The notes: generated by a model from the letters alone, not told the origin. DNA of 64,000 nucleotides from Sporolactobacillus terrae DSM 11697 (GCF_000648615.1 NZ_JFZC01000041.1:1-64000), one strand, 5' to 3'; positions 8,158 to 17,035 are shown, numbered from the stretch's first letter. A program made the numbers and translations.

Positions 8158-9258
8158 TTACACCTCCTGGTGGTCTGTTTTTTCAGCTGCCAGCTTTTGC
8201 GCTTGCCTCAGGACATCGAGTTTGGACTGGAATGTAATATAATGCGGCAGTTTCAGGTGGGAGACAAAGCCGTTTGCTTCAATACTGTCTACGTGCAGCA
8301 GAACAAATTCCTCATCATGGGTCGGGCTCGTTCCGTCCGTTTCCAAGCGTTGTTCAAGAATTGCCATAGCAATTGCTTTTGTCTCATTCTGTCCGAAGGT
8401 TAGTCCATACCCCAGTTGAAACTGCACATCGCCATTGTCTTTTTTGGTAAATGAGTTGATCGTTTCCACTTCAGTTACCATCACTTCGCCGAGCGACAAG
8501 GTTTCGTTTGAAGCAAGCGGATAAGCAACCGTCAATTCCACATAGCCGACACGCAGTTCAGCGACCGTAGGGTGTTGCGCGGTATGTTCGCGCATGCTGC
8601 TGCAGGCGAGCGCGGTCATCGCACCGGTATCGCCGCGAGATAAAAGCTGAAGTTTCGCTGAGCGCGGGACAGGGAAGGTCAGCTTGTCGCGGGTAATATC
8701 GACTAAACCATTGCGTGCGTTCGGGGGACTGAGCAAGCCCTGTGCGCGCAGCAAGTCAGCGACCTTACGAAACGGCTGTCGGTGATCCGTATGCGGGTTG
8801 TCTTGTTTCGGAAGCTGTTGCAAAACGGATTTTAGTGCAGCCTGTGCCTCTTCATTACGGAGCGTAAAATTAAGCAGACGATGCGTATAGTCGGCTGTCG
8901 GTCCGAGAATCTGACTGCCGGGAATGTCCTTGAAAGCAGATGAAATGCGGCGGATTACGCGCATCTGTCCGGGATCAACCGTCAGAGATTCAACGTTTCG
9001 CTCCAGCGTTGAGCGGTAGGCGCGCAATAGGAAAGCAGCTTCGGCAGGATCGCCTTCCGCCTGCTTGAGCGCGAGTGCCGCATCGTTTGGCGCGTAAAGG
9101 CCGCTTTCGCTGATGACGCGGTCAACCAGATGGCGCATCTGTTTTTCAATTGCCGTGACTTCAAGTGCATGGTCTGCATCTTTCAAGCGATACCATTGAT
9201 TGAGTAAATTGGCGGTTTCGATGGCTTGCTGACCGCCAGTTACGGCAACATAGCCCAT
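8158..9258 (-). CDS. phnI: PhnI, C-P lyase core subunit (nucleosidase)
   Basis: 366 residues, close to E. coli PhnI (354). The N-terminus MGYVAVTGGQQAIETANLL is the diagnostic PhnI start. With PhnG, H and L it replaces adenine of ATP by a phosphonate; PhnI alone is a nucleosidase. The sequence DTGAMTALACSSMREHTAQHPTVAELRVG (about 207-235) and the C-terminal HVDSIEANGFVSHLKLPHYITFQSKLD are typical. Its ATG directly abuts the phnH stop, and a short gap separates it from phnJ. Confidence 0.96.
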   Translation of the reverse strand: MGYVAVTGGQQAIETANLLNQWYRLKDADHALEVTAIEKQMRHLVDRVISESGLYAPNDAALALKQAEGDPAEAAFLLRAYRSTLERNVESLTVDPGQMRVIRRISSAFKDIPGSQILGPTADYTHRLLNFTLRNEEAQAALKSVLQQLPKQDNPHTDHRQPFRKVADLLRAQGLLSPPNARNGLVDITRDKLTFPVPRSAKLQLLSRGDTGAMTALACSSMREHTAQHPTVAELRVGYVELTVAYPLASNETLSLGEVMVTEVETINSFTKKDNGDVQFQLGYGLTFGQNETKAIAMAILEQRLETDGTSPTHDEEFVLLHVDSIEANGFVSHLKLPHYITFQSKLDVLRQAQKLAAEKTDHQEV

Positions 9259-9876
9259 TTATACAGCCTCGCTTTCAATCATTGTTGTCCGCGGCAGTGC
9301 AGCCATCTGACCGTTGTCGCTGATTAAGATGAAATCACAGCCGGTCGGATACTCCATATTGCGCGCTGCACGTATCCGAAGCCATTCCGGATTGAATCCA
9401 TCTGCCGACAGGGTACGGCGCTTCTTAATGCCCGGGCCGCTGAGTGTCATCGTTATGCCGCTTGTTTCAGAATCGGATAAAGCGCGGACACGAATGATCA
9501 ATGTGGCACTTTTCTCGGGTTCAAGCAGCGTACCGATGCGAATCTGCTGCATCAGTGTACGGATTAAATCGACACTAGGCTGAGTTTCAATGAAAAGATA
9601 GTCTGCACGTTCTGCAGCAAGCATTCGGCTTCCTGTCCGCAGCTCCAAATAGGACGCCGCCTCATTATTTTCCGTCTCTAAATAGAAAGTTGTCTGAGCA
9701 TCGAGCAAGGTACGGCCAAGCGCATAGGTTCCGGAGAAAAGTGGAATCGCATTTGGAATACTATTCATTTGTGGTGAAAGGTCATGGAGCTTACCCGGGC
9801 GCGCCATGCTGTCGAGCAGACTGCGATAAACGCGCCGCGTATCATGTACCTCATGGAAGCTTTTAGTGTCTGTCAT
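9259..9876 (-). CDS. phnH: PhnH, C-P lyase core subunit
   Basis: 205 residues. The N-terminal FHEVHDTRRVYRSLLDSMARPGK is the family hallmark, followed by LGRTLLDAQTTFYL and a C-terminal TTMIE. PhnH is a PLP-transferase-fold protein without PLP that sits in the PhnGHIJ complex. The ATG at 9876 was chosen because a GGGGG-rich site lies about seven bases upstream and the protein then matches family length (E. coli 194). It overlaps the end of phnG by 14 bp. Confidence 0.94.
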   Translation of the reverse strand: MTDTKSFHEVHDTRRVYRSLLDSMARPGKLHDLSPQMNSIPNAIPLFSGTYALGRTLLDAQTTFYLETENNEAASYLELRTGSRMLAAERADYLFIETQPSVDLIRTLMQQIRIGTLLEPEKSATLIIRVRALSDSETSGITMTLSGPGIKKRRTLSADGFNPEWLRIRAARNMEYPTGCDFILISDNGQMAALPRTTMIESEAV

Positions 9877-10306
9877 TGTATGCCCCCATCGTATCGAAAT
9901 GGACTTGCGACTCAGCGCTGCGAGCACACTCTGCGTTGCGTTCGGCGATGATCGCGCCCTCCGCTGCCTCAAGACGTTCACGCCATTGCTCGAGTATGGG
10001 GAAGCCGGCGTTGATGGCTGCATCAACAGCGGCCATACAATAGGCGCGCTGTGGTGCCTCACCGACAACCAAGCCGATGCCAAACTTTTGATTAAAGGAA
10101 ACCGTGCACTCGGTCACTAAGACTTCACCGACATAAAAAGGTTGATCAGACACGGAGTCGCGCGCTTTCATCATCACAAGCGACGTTTGCGGGAAACGTT
10201 CCACCTGCAAACAGAGCGTCTGTTCCAATTGCTCAGTGATCTCTTTTAATAGCGAAAGTGAGCAGGCATTCAGGATACGACTGAGCCGCTGCTTGTTCAT
10301 CATCAC
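9863..10306 (-). CDS. phnG: PhnG, C-P lyase core subunit
   Basis: 147 residues, matching E. coli PhnG (150). The block FYVGEVLVTECTVSFNQKFGIGLVVGE (about 56-82) followed by AYCMAAVDAAINAG is typical. It is the first structural gene of the minus-strand operon. The GTG at 10306 is preferred because AAGGAGG lies eight bases upstream; the more distal ATG at 10324 overlaps that ribosome binding site. A 14-bp palindrome about 40 bp upstream may be the operator. Confidence 0.92.
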   Translation of the reverse strand: MMMNKQRLSRILNACSLSLLKEITEQLEQTLCLQVERFPQTSLVMMKARDSVSDQPFYVGEVLVTECTVSFNQKFGIGLVVGEAPQRAYCMAAVDAAINAGFPILEQWRERLEAAEGAIIAERNAECARSAESQVHFDTMGAYNDRH

Positions 10307-10346
10307 GATTTGAACCTCCTTCATTTTTGCTTACAAGAGCACTGTA

Positions 10347-10360
10347 ACTTATCGATAAGT
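10347..10360. promoter_or_regulatory. 14-bp perfect palindrome upstream of phnG, candidate GntR operator
   Basis: ACTTATCGATAAGT is its own reverse complement and lies 41 bp upstream of the phnG start, where a core promoter is expected. GntR/UTRA (PhnF-type) dimers bind short palindromes of this sort. No second copy is seen in the divergent regulator region, so binding is inferred. Confidence 0.45.
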
Positions 10361-10454
10361 ACGAATCGTTAACCGCATGTAAAAAAAGCGTAAAGGAACC
10401 GTGACTGACCTGGATACGAGCGGATAGACGAATAAGCATCGTTTCTGAAGCCTA

Positions 10455-11171
10455 TTAAAAATCAATGGTACAGCGGCACAGATCACTGCGGATTCGTGAA
10501 CAACTGTATTCAATCGGTCTGCCTTTGGGATAATGTGTCAGGCTTCTGACTTGCAGGATCGGTACATTTTCCGGAATATTGAGCTGTTCCGTATCCTGCT
10601 GGTTTGGCATGACCGCTTGAAGGGTCGATGAAACGCGATGCGGGTAAATACGATAATGGCGATCAAGCAGTTGATAAAGCGAACGGAAGTTTTCGAGGTT
10701 TGTGCTGAAATTCGGTACGCATTGTTTTGGAAGAACGGTTTGTGATCGGGAAAAAGGCTGATCGCCTGCGCAGCGGATGATCTGCAGTTCATAAACATGC
10801 TGATCGTCGGTGAGCTGGAGACGCTCGGCTTCCGGTTCATTAGCAAGGCGCAGCGTCCAGTCCACCAGTTTCCCTTCTGCTGCAATCCCAATCTGGTTCA
10901 GGTTCTCCGTAAATCGGGTAAGGGATGAAAGCGGGTAGCAAAGTTCACGCATCCGCTTGGCAACAAAATAGCCTTTGCCTTGCTTTGATTCAACCAGACC
11001 GCGGTGAATCAGATCCAAAAAAGCAAATCGGACAAAGTGAGGATTGACGCTGAATTGATTGCAAAGGTCATGTTCAGATGGAAGCTTGTCTCCGCTTTTA
11101 TAGATTGCTTTTTCAATTTTATATTCAAGCGCTTCAATGATTCTTTTGGAGGCTGCTTGTTCAGTGCGCAT
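10455..11171 (-). CDS. GntR-family (HutC/PhnF-type) transcriptional regulator
   Basis: 238 residues: N-terminal winged helix-turn-helix (about 5-75; SGDKLPSEHDLCNQFSVNPHFVRFAFLDLIHRGLVESKQGKGYFV) and C-terminal UTRA ligand domain (about 95-235) ending RPIEYSCSRIRSD. It is the probable PhnF-type repressor of the phn genes. The ATG at 11171 follows an AAGGGGA site; a longer in-frame start is not supported. The stop lies 148 bp upstream of phnG. It is paralogous to the divergent regulator at 11354, most clearly at the C-terminal motif. Confidence 0.88.
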   Translation of the reverse strand: MRTEQAASKRIIEALEYKIEKAIYKSGDKLPSEHDLCNQFSVNPHFVRFAFLDLIHRGLVESKQGKGYFVAKRMRELCYPLSSLTRFTENLNQIGIAAEGKLVDWTLRLANEPEAERLQLTDDQHVYELQIIRCAGDQPFSRSQTVLPKQCVPNFSTNLENFRSLYQLLDRHYRIYPHRVSSTLQAVMPNQQDTEQLNIPENVPILQVRSLTHYPKGRPIEYSCSRIRSDLCRCTIDF

Positions 11172-11353
11172 AGGCTTCCCCTTTTTAGCTTTATTTCCTC
11201 TAATGTACATTCTTGAAAACGTAAGAATCAATCGTTGGCACTGAATTTTCAAAATCTTTATCACAACTTAAAACTGGCTTAACTTTCTTTACGGGATTAT
11301 CCGCTAAACTATGGAAGAACGAAGGAGATGAGAGGGGAGGCTGAGCGTGTTTA
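11172..11353. promoter_or_regulatory. Divergent promoter region between two GntR regulators
   Basis: The 182-bp gap carries the start regions of both regulators. On the minus strand TTGATT and TACATT are spaced 18 bp apart, a plausible sigma-A promoter for the 10455 gene. No clear plus-strand -35/-10 pair and no perfect palindrome stand out. Confidence 0.4.
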
Positions 11354-12064
11354 ATGGAAACAGAGCATTTGGTGATTGCCGATTATTTCATCCAAGCGAT
11401 TGAGCAAGCGGTTTATCAAGAAGGCGAACGTCTGCCTTCTGAATCGGAGTTGCGCGAACAGTTCGGAGTCAAACGTTCTGTGGCAAGGCGCGCCGTCGCT
11501 CGCCTTTGCGATAGCGGGTGGATCACAACCATTCAGGGCAAAGGATCGTTCGTTACGGCAAGAAGCACGCCGCTTGCTTACGCGCTTTCATCTAAGACCG
11601 CATTTACTGAGGAGATGATGAAAAACGGGGTTATCGCGCATGCTGAACTGCTGCACTGGGAAAAGCGAACGGCAAATCAGCACGAGCGAAGGCTTCTGCA
11701 TCTGGATCATGCGGACTGGGTTTATCAATTGGAGATCCGGCGCCGGGCGGGGCGGTTGCCTTTATCGATGACAACAACCTGTCTTGTTGAACGCATCGTT
11801 CCCGATCTTGAGCTTCACTTGGATCCATTTGTCTCCCTGTACCGGATCTTGTCCGGGATCTATCGCCTTCAACCGCAAAGACTGAGCTCCGTTGTTCGCG
11901 CCTCACTGCCGAATGCAGACGATGCGGCGCAGCTGGAGATCTCTGCCCAGTCGCCGATTCTTCAGGTTGAAAGTCTTGTCAGTCATCGAGGAATTGTGCC
12001 AATTGAGTACAGTCGCTCACGGATTCGCGGTGATTTGCAAGAAAGCTGTGTCTCTTTTTCATGA
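11354..12064 (+). CDS. GntR-family (HutC/PhnF-type) regulator, paralogue of the divergent gene
   Basis: 236 residues with winged HTH (about 15-75; EGERLPSESELREQFGVKRSVARRAVARLCDSGWITTIQGKGSFV) and a UTRA domain ending VPIEYSRSRIRGDLQ. A GGGGAGG lies about 13 bases before the ATG; no better start exists because an in-frame TGA sits upstream. It is followed by phnD after 85 bp with no terminator, so it probably heads the transport operon. Two PhnF-like paralogues facing apart suggest separate control of uptake and C-P lyase, or heterodimer formation. Confidence 0.88.
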   Translation: METEHLVIADYFIQAIEQAVYQEGERLPSESELREQFGVKRSVARRAVARLCDSGWITTIQGKGSFVTARSTPLAYALSSKTAFTEEMMKNGVIAHAELLHWEKRTANQHERRLLHLDHADWVYQLEIRRRAGRLPLSMTTTCLVERIVPDLELHLDPFVSLYRILSGIYRLQPQRLSSVVRASLPNADDAAQLEISAQSPILQVESLVSHRGIVPIEYSRSRIRGDLQESCVSFS

Positions 12065-12149
12065 AGCCTGTTCAGACGCATCATCGATTACTTCTTCTGT
12101 TGACCAATACTTAGCGAGATTTGAAAACTTATTCAGGGGGAACCACAAA

Positions 12150-13169
12150 GTGAAAAAAGCAGTCATTGGATTTCTTGTACTTGCACTCTTTCTTGTTAGC
12201 GCAGCGTGCTCGGCAAACGGCGGATCAGGGTCCGGATCGAGCGCGAAAAAGACGATCACGGTCGTATGGTATCCAAATGAATCCGGTGCGGATATGAAAA
12301 GTTCACGTGAAGCCATTGATAAAGTCATTGCTGATGCAACCGGTAAAAAAGTCGTGGACAAGTTAACCACGGATTATAACATTGCAATCGAAGCAATCGC
12401 CAGTGGCAACGCCGATATCGGATTTATGGCTGCGCAAGGCTATATTGAAGCGCATAAGAAAAATGAAAAAGTATTGCCGCTCGTTGTGAACAGCGGAGCA
12501 TCCGGTACCTTGAAGGACGCAGTTTACTACAGCTGGATTGCAGTCAACAGTAAGGATGCAGACAAATACAAAAGCAATAACGGCTACTCCATTGACGGAA
12601 TTAAAGGCAAACGGATGTCTTTTGTCTCTACAAGCTCCACCTCCGGGTTTGTCGTCCCTTCCTCTCGAATTATTGCTAACTTTAAATCCGATCATTTAAA
12701 ACAAGAAGATCTTCAGGTAGGAAACAAATTCTTCAAACAAGTGGTTTTCGGACAATCACATCAAGGTTCTGCGGTGAATCTATTAACAGGAAAAGCAGAC
12801 GTTGCAGCATTCTGTGATACAGAACTCATCCGCTATGTAGATCTTGCCAATGGCGAAATGAACAAAGAAGGATCGACATACAAGGTAAAGGCAAATGCCG
12901 AAGAACCCTTTAATAAACTGGGCGGAAAAGAATTTACGGTCCTTGCGGTTACTCCGGTTTTAAATGCGCCGGTTGTCATGAATACGGAAACTTTGAGTAA
13001 ATCCGATCAGAAAAAAGTGCTTGATAAGCTGACCTCGGACGATGTTGCCAATGACAAAGGCATTTTTGCTCCGGAAGGCTCAAAAGGCATGTATGCAAAA
13101 ACGCAAGACGAACGTTTCTTGAAAATTGAAGACGGCTGGTTTGACGAAATTAGAAAACTATCCGAATAA
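12150..13169 (+). CDS. phnD: PhnD, phosphonate ABC transporter substrate-binding lipoprotein
   Basis: 339 residues. Signal peptide with lipobox VSAAC (Cys about residue 20), then a periplasmic-binding fold beginning ITVVWYPNESGADMKSSREA, with NADIGFMAAQGYIEAHKK and the STSGFVVPSS loop typical of PhnD. It delivers phosphonates or phosphate esters to PhnE. The start is a GTG nine bases after GGGGG; a longer open frame upstream overlaps the regulator gene and is not used. Confidence 0.93.
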   Translation: MKKAVIGFLVLALFLVSAACSANGGSGSGSSAKKTITVVWYPNESGADMKSSREAIDKVIADATGKKVVDKLTTDYNIAIEAIASGNADIGFMAAQGYIEAHKKNEKVLPLVVNSGASGTLKDAVYYSWIAVNSKDADKYKSNNGYSIDGIKGKRMSFVSTSSTSGFVVPSSRIIANFKSDHLKQEDLQVGNKFFKQVVFGQSHQGSAVNLLTGKADVAAFCDTELIRYVDLANGEMNKEGSTYKVKANAEEPFNKLGGKEFTVLAVTPVLNAPVVMNTETLSKSDQKKVLDKLTSDDVANDKGIFAPEGSKGMYAKTQDERFLKIEDGWFDEIRKLSE

Positions 13170-13204
13170 TTGCTAGTAAATGATCATGAATCGAGGAGTT
13201 CACG

Positions 13205-14005
13205 ATGACGACGTTATTGCAGTTTAAAAAGGTCTCCAAGCAATATGGCAGCTCTACTGTGGCGTTATCTGATGTTAACTTCTCCGTTAACGAGGGAGAG
13301 TTAGTTTCCATTATTGGTCCTTCAGGGGCCGGGAAATCAACGCTCCTTCGCTGCATCAACCGACTGATTGATGCGACGAGCGGAGAAATCATTTTTGACG
13401 GCATGGACGTACTGAGCATCGGCAGACGCAACCTCAAGAAATTGCGGACGAAAATCGGTATGATCTTTCAAAACTATAACCTTGTCGAACGGTTGAGTGT
13501 ATTTGAAAATGTGCTTCACGGACGTCTTGGCTATAAGACGGCATTGGTTGGCGCGCTTGGTTTTTATCATGAAGAAGAAAAAGCGCGTGCACTTGAAATT
13601 CTGAAATCGCTTGGGCTTGAAGAACAAATTTACAAACGCTGCGATCAGCTTAGCGGCGGCCAGAAACAGCGCGTTGGCATTGCAAGAGCACTTGTTCAGG
13701 AACCACGCGTCCTTCTTGCCGATGAACCGATTGCCTCACTCGACCCAAGTTCTTCCAAAGTGATTATGGATCATTTGAAAAACATTTGCGAAACATTCGG
13801 AATCACCGTGCTGGTCAATCTGCATCAGCTGGATGTGGCGTTAAATTATTCAGATCGAATCATTGGCATCAGCAGCGGGCGCGTGGTTTTTGACGGGATG
13901 CCGTCTGCATTGACCCATGACGCTATACGCCAAATCTATGGCTCAGATCCAGACGGACTGAATCTGAACGTCGAGAGACCGAAAGAAGTGGCGCAAAAAA
14001 GATGA
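13205..14005 (+). CDS. phnC: PhnC, phosphonate ABC transporter ATPase
   Basis: 266 residues with Walker A GPSGAGKST (about 38-46), signature LSGGQKQRVGIARAL and Walker B VLLADEPIASLDP. The PhnC hallmarks QNYNLVERLSVFENVLHGRLG and VLVNLHQLDVAL are present. It follows phnD by 35 bp with a GAGGAG site and overlaps phnE by ATGA, so binding protein, ATPase and both permeases form one operon. Confidence 0.95.
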   Translation: MTTLLQFKKVSKQYGSSTVALSDVNFSVNEGELVSIIGPSGAGKSTLLRCINRLIDATSGEIIFDGMDVLSIGRRNLKKLRTKIGMIFQNYNLVERLSVFENVLHGRLGYKTALVGALGFYHEEEKARALEILKSLGLEEQIYKRCDQLSGGQKQRVGIARALVQEPRVLLADEPIASLDPSSSKVIMDHLKNICETFGITVLVNLHQLDVALNYSDRIIGISSGRVVFDGMPSALTHDAIRQIYGSDPDGLNLNVERPKEVAQKR

Positions 14006-14787
14006 AGCAGCACTTTCTGATGAAAAAGCGCTTGTCCTTTCTCGGTTTTTTGCTCGTTTTGGTTGGGATTGCATGTGCGGCGATGACGATGACGCAATTC
14101 AGCATCGCAAACAGCTTCAGTTCCATTCCAAAAGCGATGATATGGGGATGCAGCAATTTTTATCCAACGGCAGATTCCTTTACGAATTTTCCGGATATCA
14201 TGCTCAAGCTGCAGGAGACCTTGCTGATTTCCATTGCCTCGGCCTCGGTAGCAGCAATTTTCGCTTTCGTTTTTGCTTTGCTTGGTTCGCAAGTCACCAA
14301 GATCAATAATACACTTGCGGCTTTCAGCCGTTTCATCGCAAATGTTTTCCGTAACATTGATGTCAGCATTTGGGCACTGGTGCTGCTTTTCTCCTTTGGC
14401 CAAAGTTCGTTAACCGGCTATTTTGCCTTGTTTGTTGCTTCATTTGGCTTTTTGACACGCGCATTCATGGAAACGATTGATGAAGTCGGCTCAGGCGCGA
14501 TTGAAGCGCTGCGTGCGACCGGTGCTCATCGTTTCTCGATCATTTTTCAGGCGGTCCTTCCAATGAGTATGTCGCAATTGATCAGCTGGGTACTGTTCAT
14601 GATAGAAACGAATATTCGAGCGGCAACGCTGGTTGGGATTCTGACCGGCTCAGGTATTGGTTTCATTTTCGACCTTTACTATAAACGAATGGATTACCAC
14701 TCAGCCAGCCTGGTCGTACTTGCGATTGTTGTCTCCATTCTCGTGATTGAACAGATTTCGAATTATGTAAGGAGGGCGATGTTGTAA
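14002..14787 (+). CDS. phnE: PhnE, phosphonate ABC transporter permease 1
   Basis: 261 residues with about five or six membrane segments and a binding-protein-dependent transport loop EALRATGAHRFSIIFQAVLPMSM (about 168-190), followed by ETNIRAATLVGILTGSGIG, the PhnE signature. Its start overlaps the phnC stop, and its stop overlaps the next permease start by one base. Confidence 0.94.
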   Translation: MKQHFLMKKRLSFLGFLLVLVGIACAAMTMTQFSIANSFSSIPKAMIWGCSNFYPTADSFTNFPDIMLKLQETLLISIASASVAAIFAFVFALLGSQVTKINNTLAAFSRFIANVFRNIDVSIWALVLLFSFGQSSLTGYFALFVASFGFLTRAFMETIDEVGSGAIEALRATGAHRFSIIFQAVLPMSMSQLISWVLFMIETNIRAATLVGILTGSGIGFIFDLYYKRMDYHSASLVVLAIVVSILVIEQISNYVRRAML

Positions 14788-15647
14788 TGGCGATCAGTCC
14801 TGCAGCCCAGCCAAAAATGGTCAATGACGGCAAACCGCCCCTTGTAAACGGGAGACTGAAGTTGCGCGTGCTGACCAAGTCGATGCTTGCCATTCGGGTG
14901 ACGCTGATCGCGCTTGCGGTTTTAACCGTTATCGGTTTTATGACCTTCAACTACCAAGAGGTTCATTTGCTGAAGGGAATTGCGACAACCTTTGTGAATT
15001 TTAAAACGATTTTTGCTTCGCCGCAGTTTTCACATTTCACCTTTCCGGAGGCCGTCCATCAGCTGTTGATTACCTTGTCACTGGGTGTTTTGACGACCTT
15101 GATCGGCGCCTTGATCGCCTTGTTTCTCAGCATGCTTGCAGCTGAAAATTTATCAAATAAAACGGTTTCTAACAGTGTCAAAGGATTGATGGCCGTGATT
15201 CGTGCGGTGCCAACCGTTCTCTGGGTACTCATTTTTGCCGTATCGGCAGGACTGGGGAGTGTGGCCGCGGTTATCGGGATGTCCTTTCACTCCATCAGTT
15301 ATCTGACGAAAGCCTATTCTGAGTCGTTTGAAGAATTGGACCAAGGAATCCTCGAAGCGTTACAAGGATGCGGGGCAGGCTGGTGGCAGATTATCTGTCA
15401 GGCGGTGTTGCCTTCATCCCTGACCTCAATTGTGTCCTGGACATTCATTCGTTTTGAAATCAACTTCGGCGTTTCCGTAGCGATGGGGGCTGCCGCAGGT
15501 GCGGGCGGCATCGGCTACGACATGTTTATGGACAGTGCGTTCTACTACAATCTGCATGAGATGGGGGTCATTACGTACATGATCTTAGCCGTAGCGATGC
15601 TGCTTGAATACCTATCGCTTCAAATGAAAAAGAGAATTCGCGCTTAA
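14787..15647 (+). CDS. phnE: PhnE2, phosphonate ABC transporter permease 2
   Basis: 286 residues, paralogous to the preceding gene, with six predicted membrane segments and the EAA-type loop EALQGCGAGWWQIICQAVLPSSL. The sequence RFEINFGVSVAMGAAAGAGGIGYDMF closes the domain. Two PhnE genes are common in Firmicutes and are taken to form a heterodimeric channel. It starts in a TAATG overlap after a GGAGGG site. No clear terminator follows. Confidence 0.93.
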   Translation: MAISPAAQPKMVNDGKPPLVNGRLKLRVLTKSMLAIRVTLIALAVLTVIGFMTFNYQEVHLLKGIATTFVNFKTIFASPQFSHFTFPEAVHQLLITLSLGVLTTLIGALIALFLSMLAAENLSNKTVSNSVKGLMAVIRAVPTVLWVLIFAVSAGLGSVAAVIGMSFHSISYLTKAYSESFEELDQGILEALQGCGAGWWQIICQAVLPSSLTSIVSWTFIRFEINFGVSVAMGAAAGAGGIGYDMFMDSAFYYNLHEMGVITYMILAVAMLLEYLSLQMKKRIRA

Positions 15648-15744
15648 GTCGCGCGAAGCTTCATCGTTTAGGCAAAGGCACAGATATCACCTTTCATCAT
15701 AGACTAGTGAGGAAACGGATCTTGATGAGGAGGCGGTTTAGTTG

Positions 15745-16002
15745 ATGTACGGAACCAATCCAGCGGCAAATGGACCTGCGGCAAATGGACCTGCGGCGGA
15801 TTACCGTCAGCGCATTACGGCGCAGCAAGCAGCAGAGATTGCCGTTGCCCGTGTACCGGGGCAAATCATTCATGTTGATATGGAATTGGATGATCACTTA
15901 TTGAAATATGAGGTTTATGTCTTAACCGATCAAGGTGTCGTCTACGAGGTGGAAATCGCTTCAAGAGACGGGCGCGTTTTGAGTGTGGAAAGAGAAGATT
16001 AA
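15745..16002 (+). CDS. Small PepSY-like domain protein
   Basis: 85 residues with no signal peptide. Residues about 25-84 (ITAQQAAEIAVARVPG ... YEVYVLTDQGVVYEVEIASRDGRVLSVE) match the PepSY pattern, often a peptidase-inhibitor or regulatory module. The N-terminus carries a repeated AANGP motif from a tandem DNA repeat. GAGGAGG lies 11 bases before the ATG; a TTG three bases earlier is an equal candidate. It sits downstream of phnE2, but functional linkage is unproven. Confidence 0.7.
   Translation: MYGTNPAANGPAANGPAADYRQRITAQQAAEIAVARVPGQIIHVDMELDDHLLKYEVYVLTDQGVVYEVEIASRDGRVLSVERED
15763..15792 (+). repeat. Tandem 15-bp repeat (2 full copies) inside the PepSY gene
   Basis: The unit GCGGCAAATGGACCT occurs twice in a row, followed by a partial third copy, and encodes the AANGP repeat. 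It stays in frame, so slippage would change protein length without a frameshift. Confidence 0.85.
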
Positions 16003-16038
16003 AAAAGCCGGCCCCATTTTCTGGGGTCGGCTTTTTGT
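16003..16038. terminator. Bidirectional terminator
   Basis: The stem GCCGGCCCC/GGGGTCGGC is flanked by A6 and T6 between the convergent PepSY and EamA genes. Confidence 0.9.
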
Positions 16039-16045
16039 CGAATCT

Positions 16046-17035
16046 TTACCGAACATGCGCTTCCTTGCTGGCAATCGGTTGTTTGATCATGCGCTGTTTT
16101 TCAAGCTTCGCCTGCCGGTTGTCGGAGATCAGTTCAACACATGAACCGGCCAGAATCAAAAGAATGCCCGCCAAGACATTGAGTGTAATCGATTCGCCGA
16201 GAATCAGCAGTGCGAGAACCGGAGCCAGTGCCGGTTTAATAAAGAAGACCAGCGAGGCGGTCGATGCTGAAGTTGTCTCCATGGCAAGGAAATAAAAGCT
16301 GAAACCGAGCCCGGTGACAAACACGCCCAGATAGATCAGCATCGGCAAAGTGCCCCAGGAAATCCCTTGCAGTACAGGAATGTTGGCGAAATCATTCAGC
16401 CCAACGCTTCTCAGCCACCCGGCAACCGCGCCGATCTTGGTGATCCAGATCAGCACCAGTAGTTCCATACTGCCGAACAGGAAACTGAAGCTGCTCTGTA
16501 CCACCCCGTCAAAACCATAGTTTAAGCTGCCTTTGCGCCCGACAATCCCATAGAGCGCGAAGGTGACTGCGGCAATCAGCGAAAGCGTGATACCGGTCAC
16601 GTTGGTTAGATTTTCAGGGTTCACAATAAACAGCATGCCTGCTAAACTGACAACCAGTGACACGAGCGACAGCTTTGTCAGCTTTTCCTTCAAAAAGAAG
16701 TGGGCAAACGGGATGACAAACACGGCGTTGCAGCTGAACAGAATCGCAACGGTCGATGCCTTTGCATAGACAATCGCCATCTGAAAGAAAGTCATGCTGA
16801 CCACGACGCACATCAATCCGGAAAACAAAAAATAAAGCACTTTACTTTTATCAAGCGTAAATCCGCTCCCCTTCAAATGGCGGATGGCAAGCGGCGACAG
16901 AATAATGGATCCGATTAGAAAACGCAGAAAATTGAGTTGCATTGGATTGAATTGCGAGCCCGCCAATTTGATTGCAATTTCCATTGTGCTAAAGAATAGT
17001 GTTGAAAAACCAATAAAAATTAATCCTTTTTTCAT
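16046..17035 (-). CDS. EamA/DMT-superfamily transporter
   Basis: 329 residues with ten predicted membrane helices in two EamA repeats (about 5-140 and 150-290). The start of each half carries typical motifs (FFSTMEIAIKLAGSQFNPMQLNFLRFLIG; SLVFFIKPALAPVLALLILGE). Such proteins export amino acids, nucleosides or other metabolites; substrate unknown. The ATG at 17035 is chosen because GAGGG lies six bases upstream. The C-terminal tail is basic and cytoplasmic. Confidence 0.85.
   Translation of the reverse strand: MKKGLIFIGFSTLFFSTMEIAIKLAGSQFNPMQLNFLRFLIGSIILSPLAIRHLKGSGFTLDKSKVLYFLFSGLMCVVVSMTFFQMAIVYAKASTVAILFSCNAVFVIPFAHFFLKEKLTKLSLVSLVVSLAGMLFIVNPENLTNVTGITLSLIAAVTFALYGIVGRKGSLNYGFDGVVQSSFSFLFGSMELLVLIWITKIGAVAGWLRSVGLNDFANIPVLQGISWGTLPMLIYLGVFVTGLGFSFYFLAMETTSASTASLVFFIKPALAPVLALLILGESITLNVLAGILLILAGSCVELISDNRQAKLEKQRMIKQPIASKEAHVR

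Noticed and set aside
11892-13169. Longer PhnD starting within the regulator gene
   Set aside because: The signal peptide and ribosome binding site place the start at the GTG 12150.
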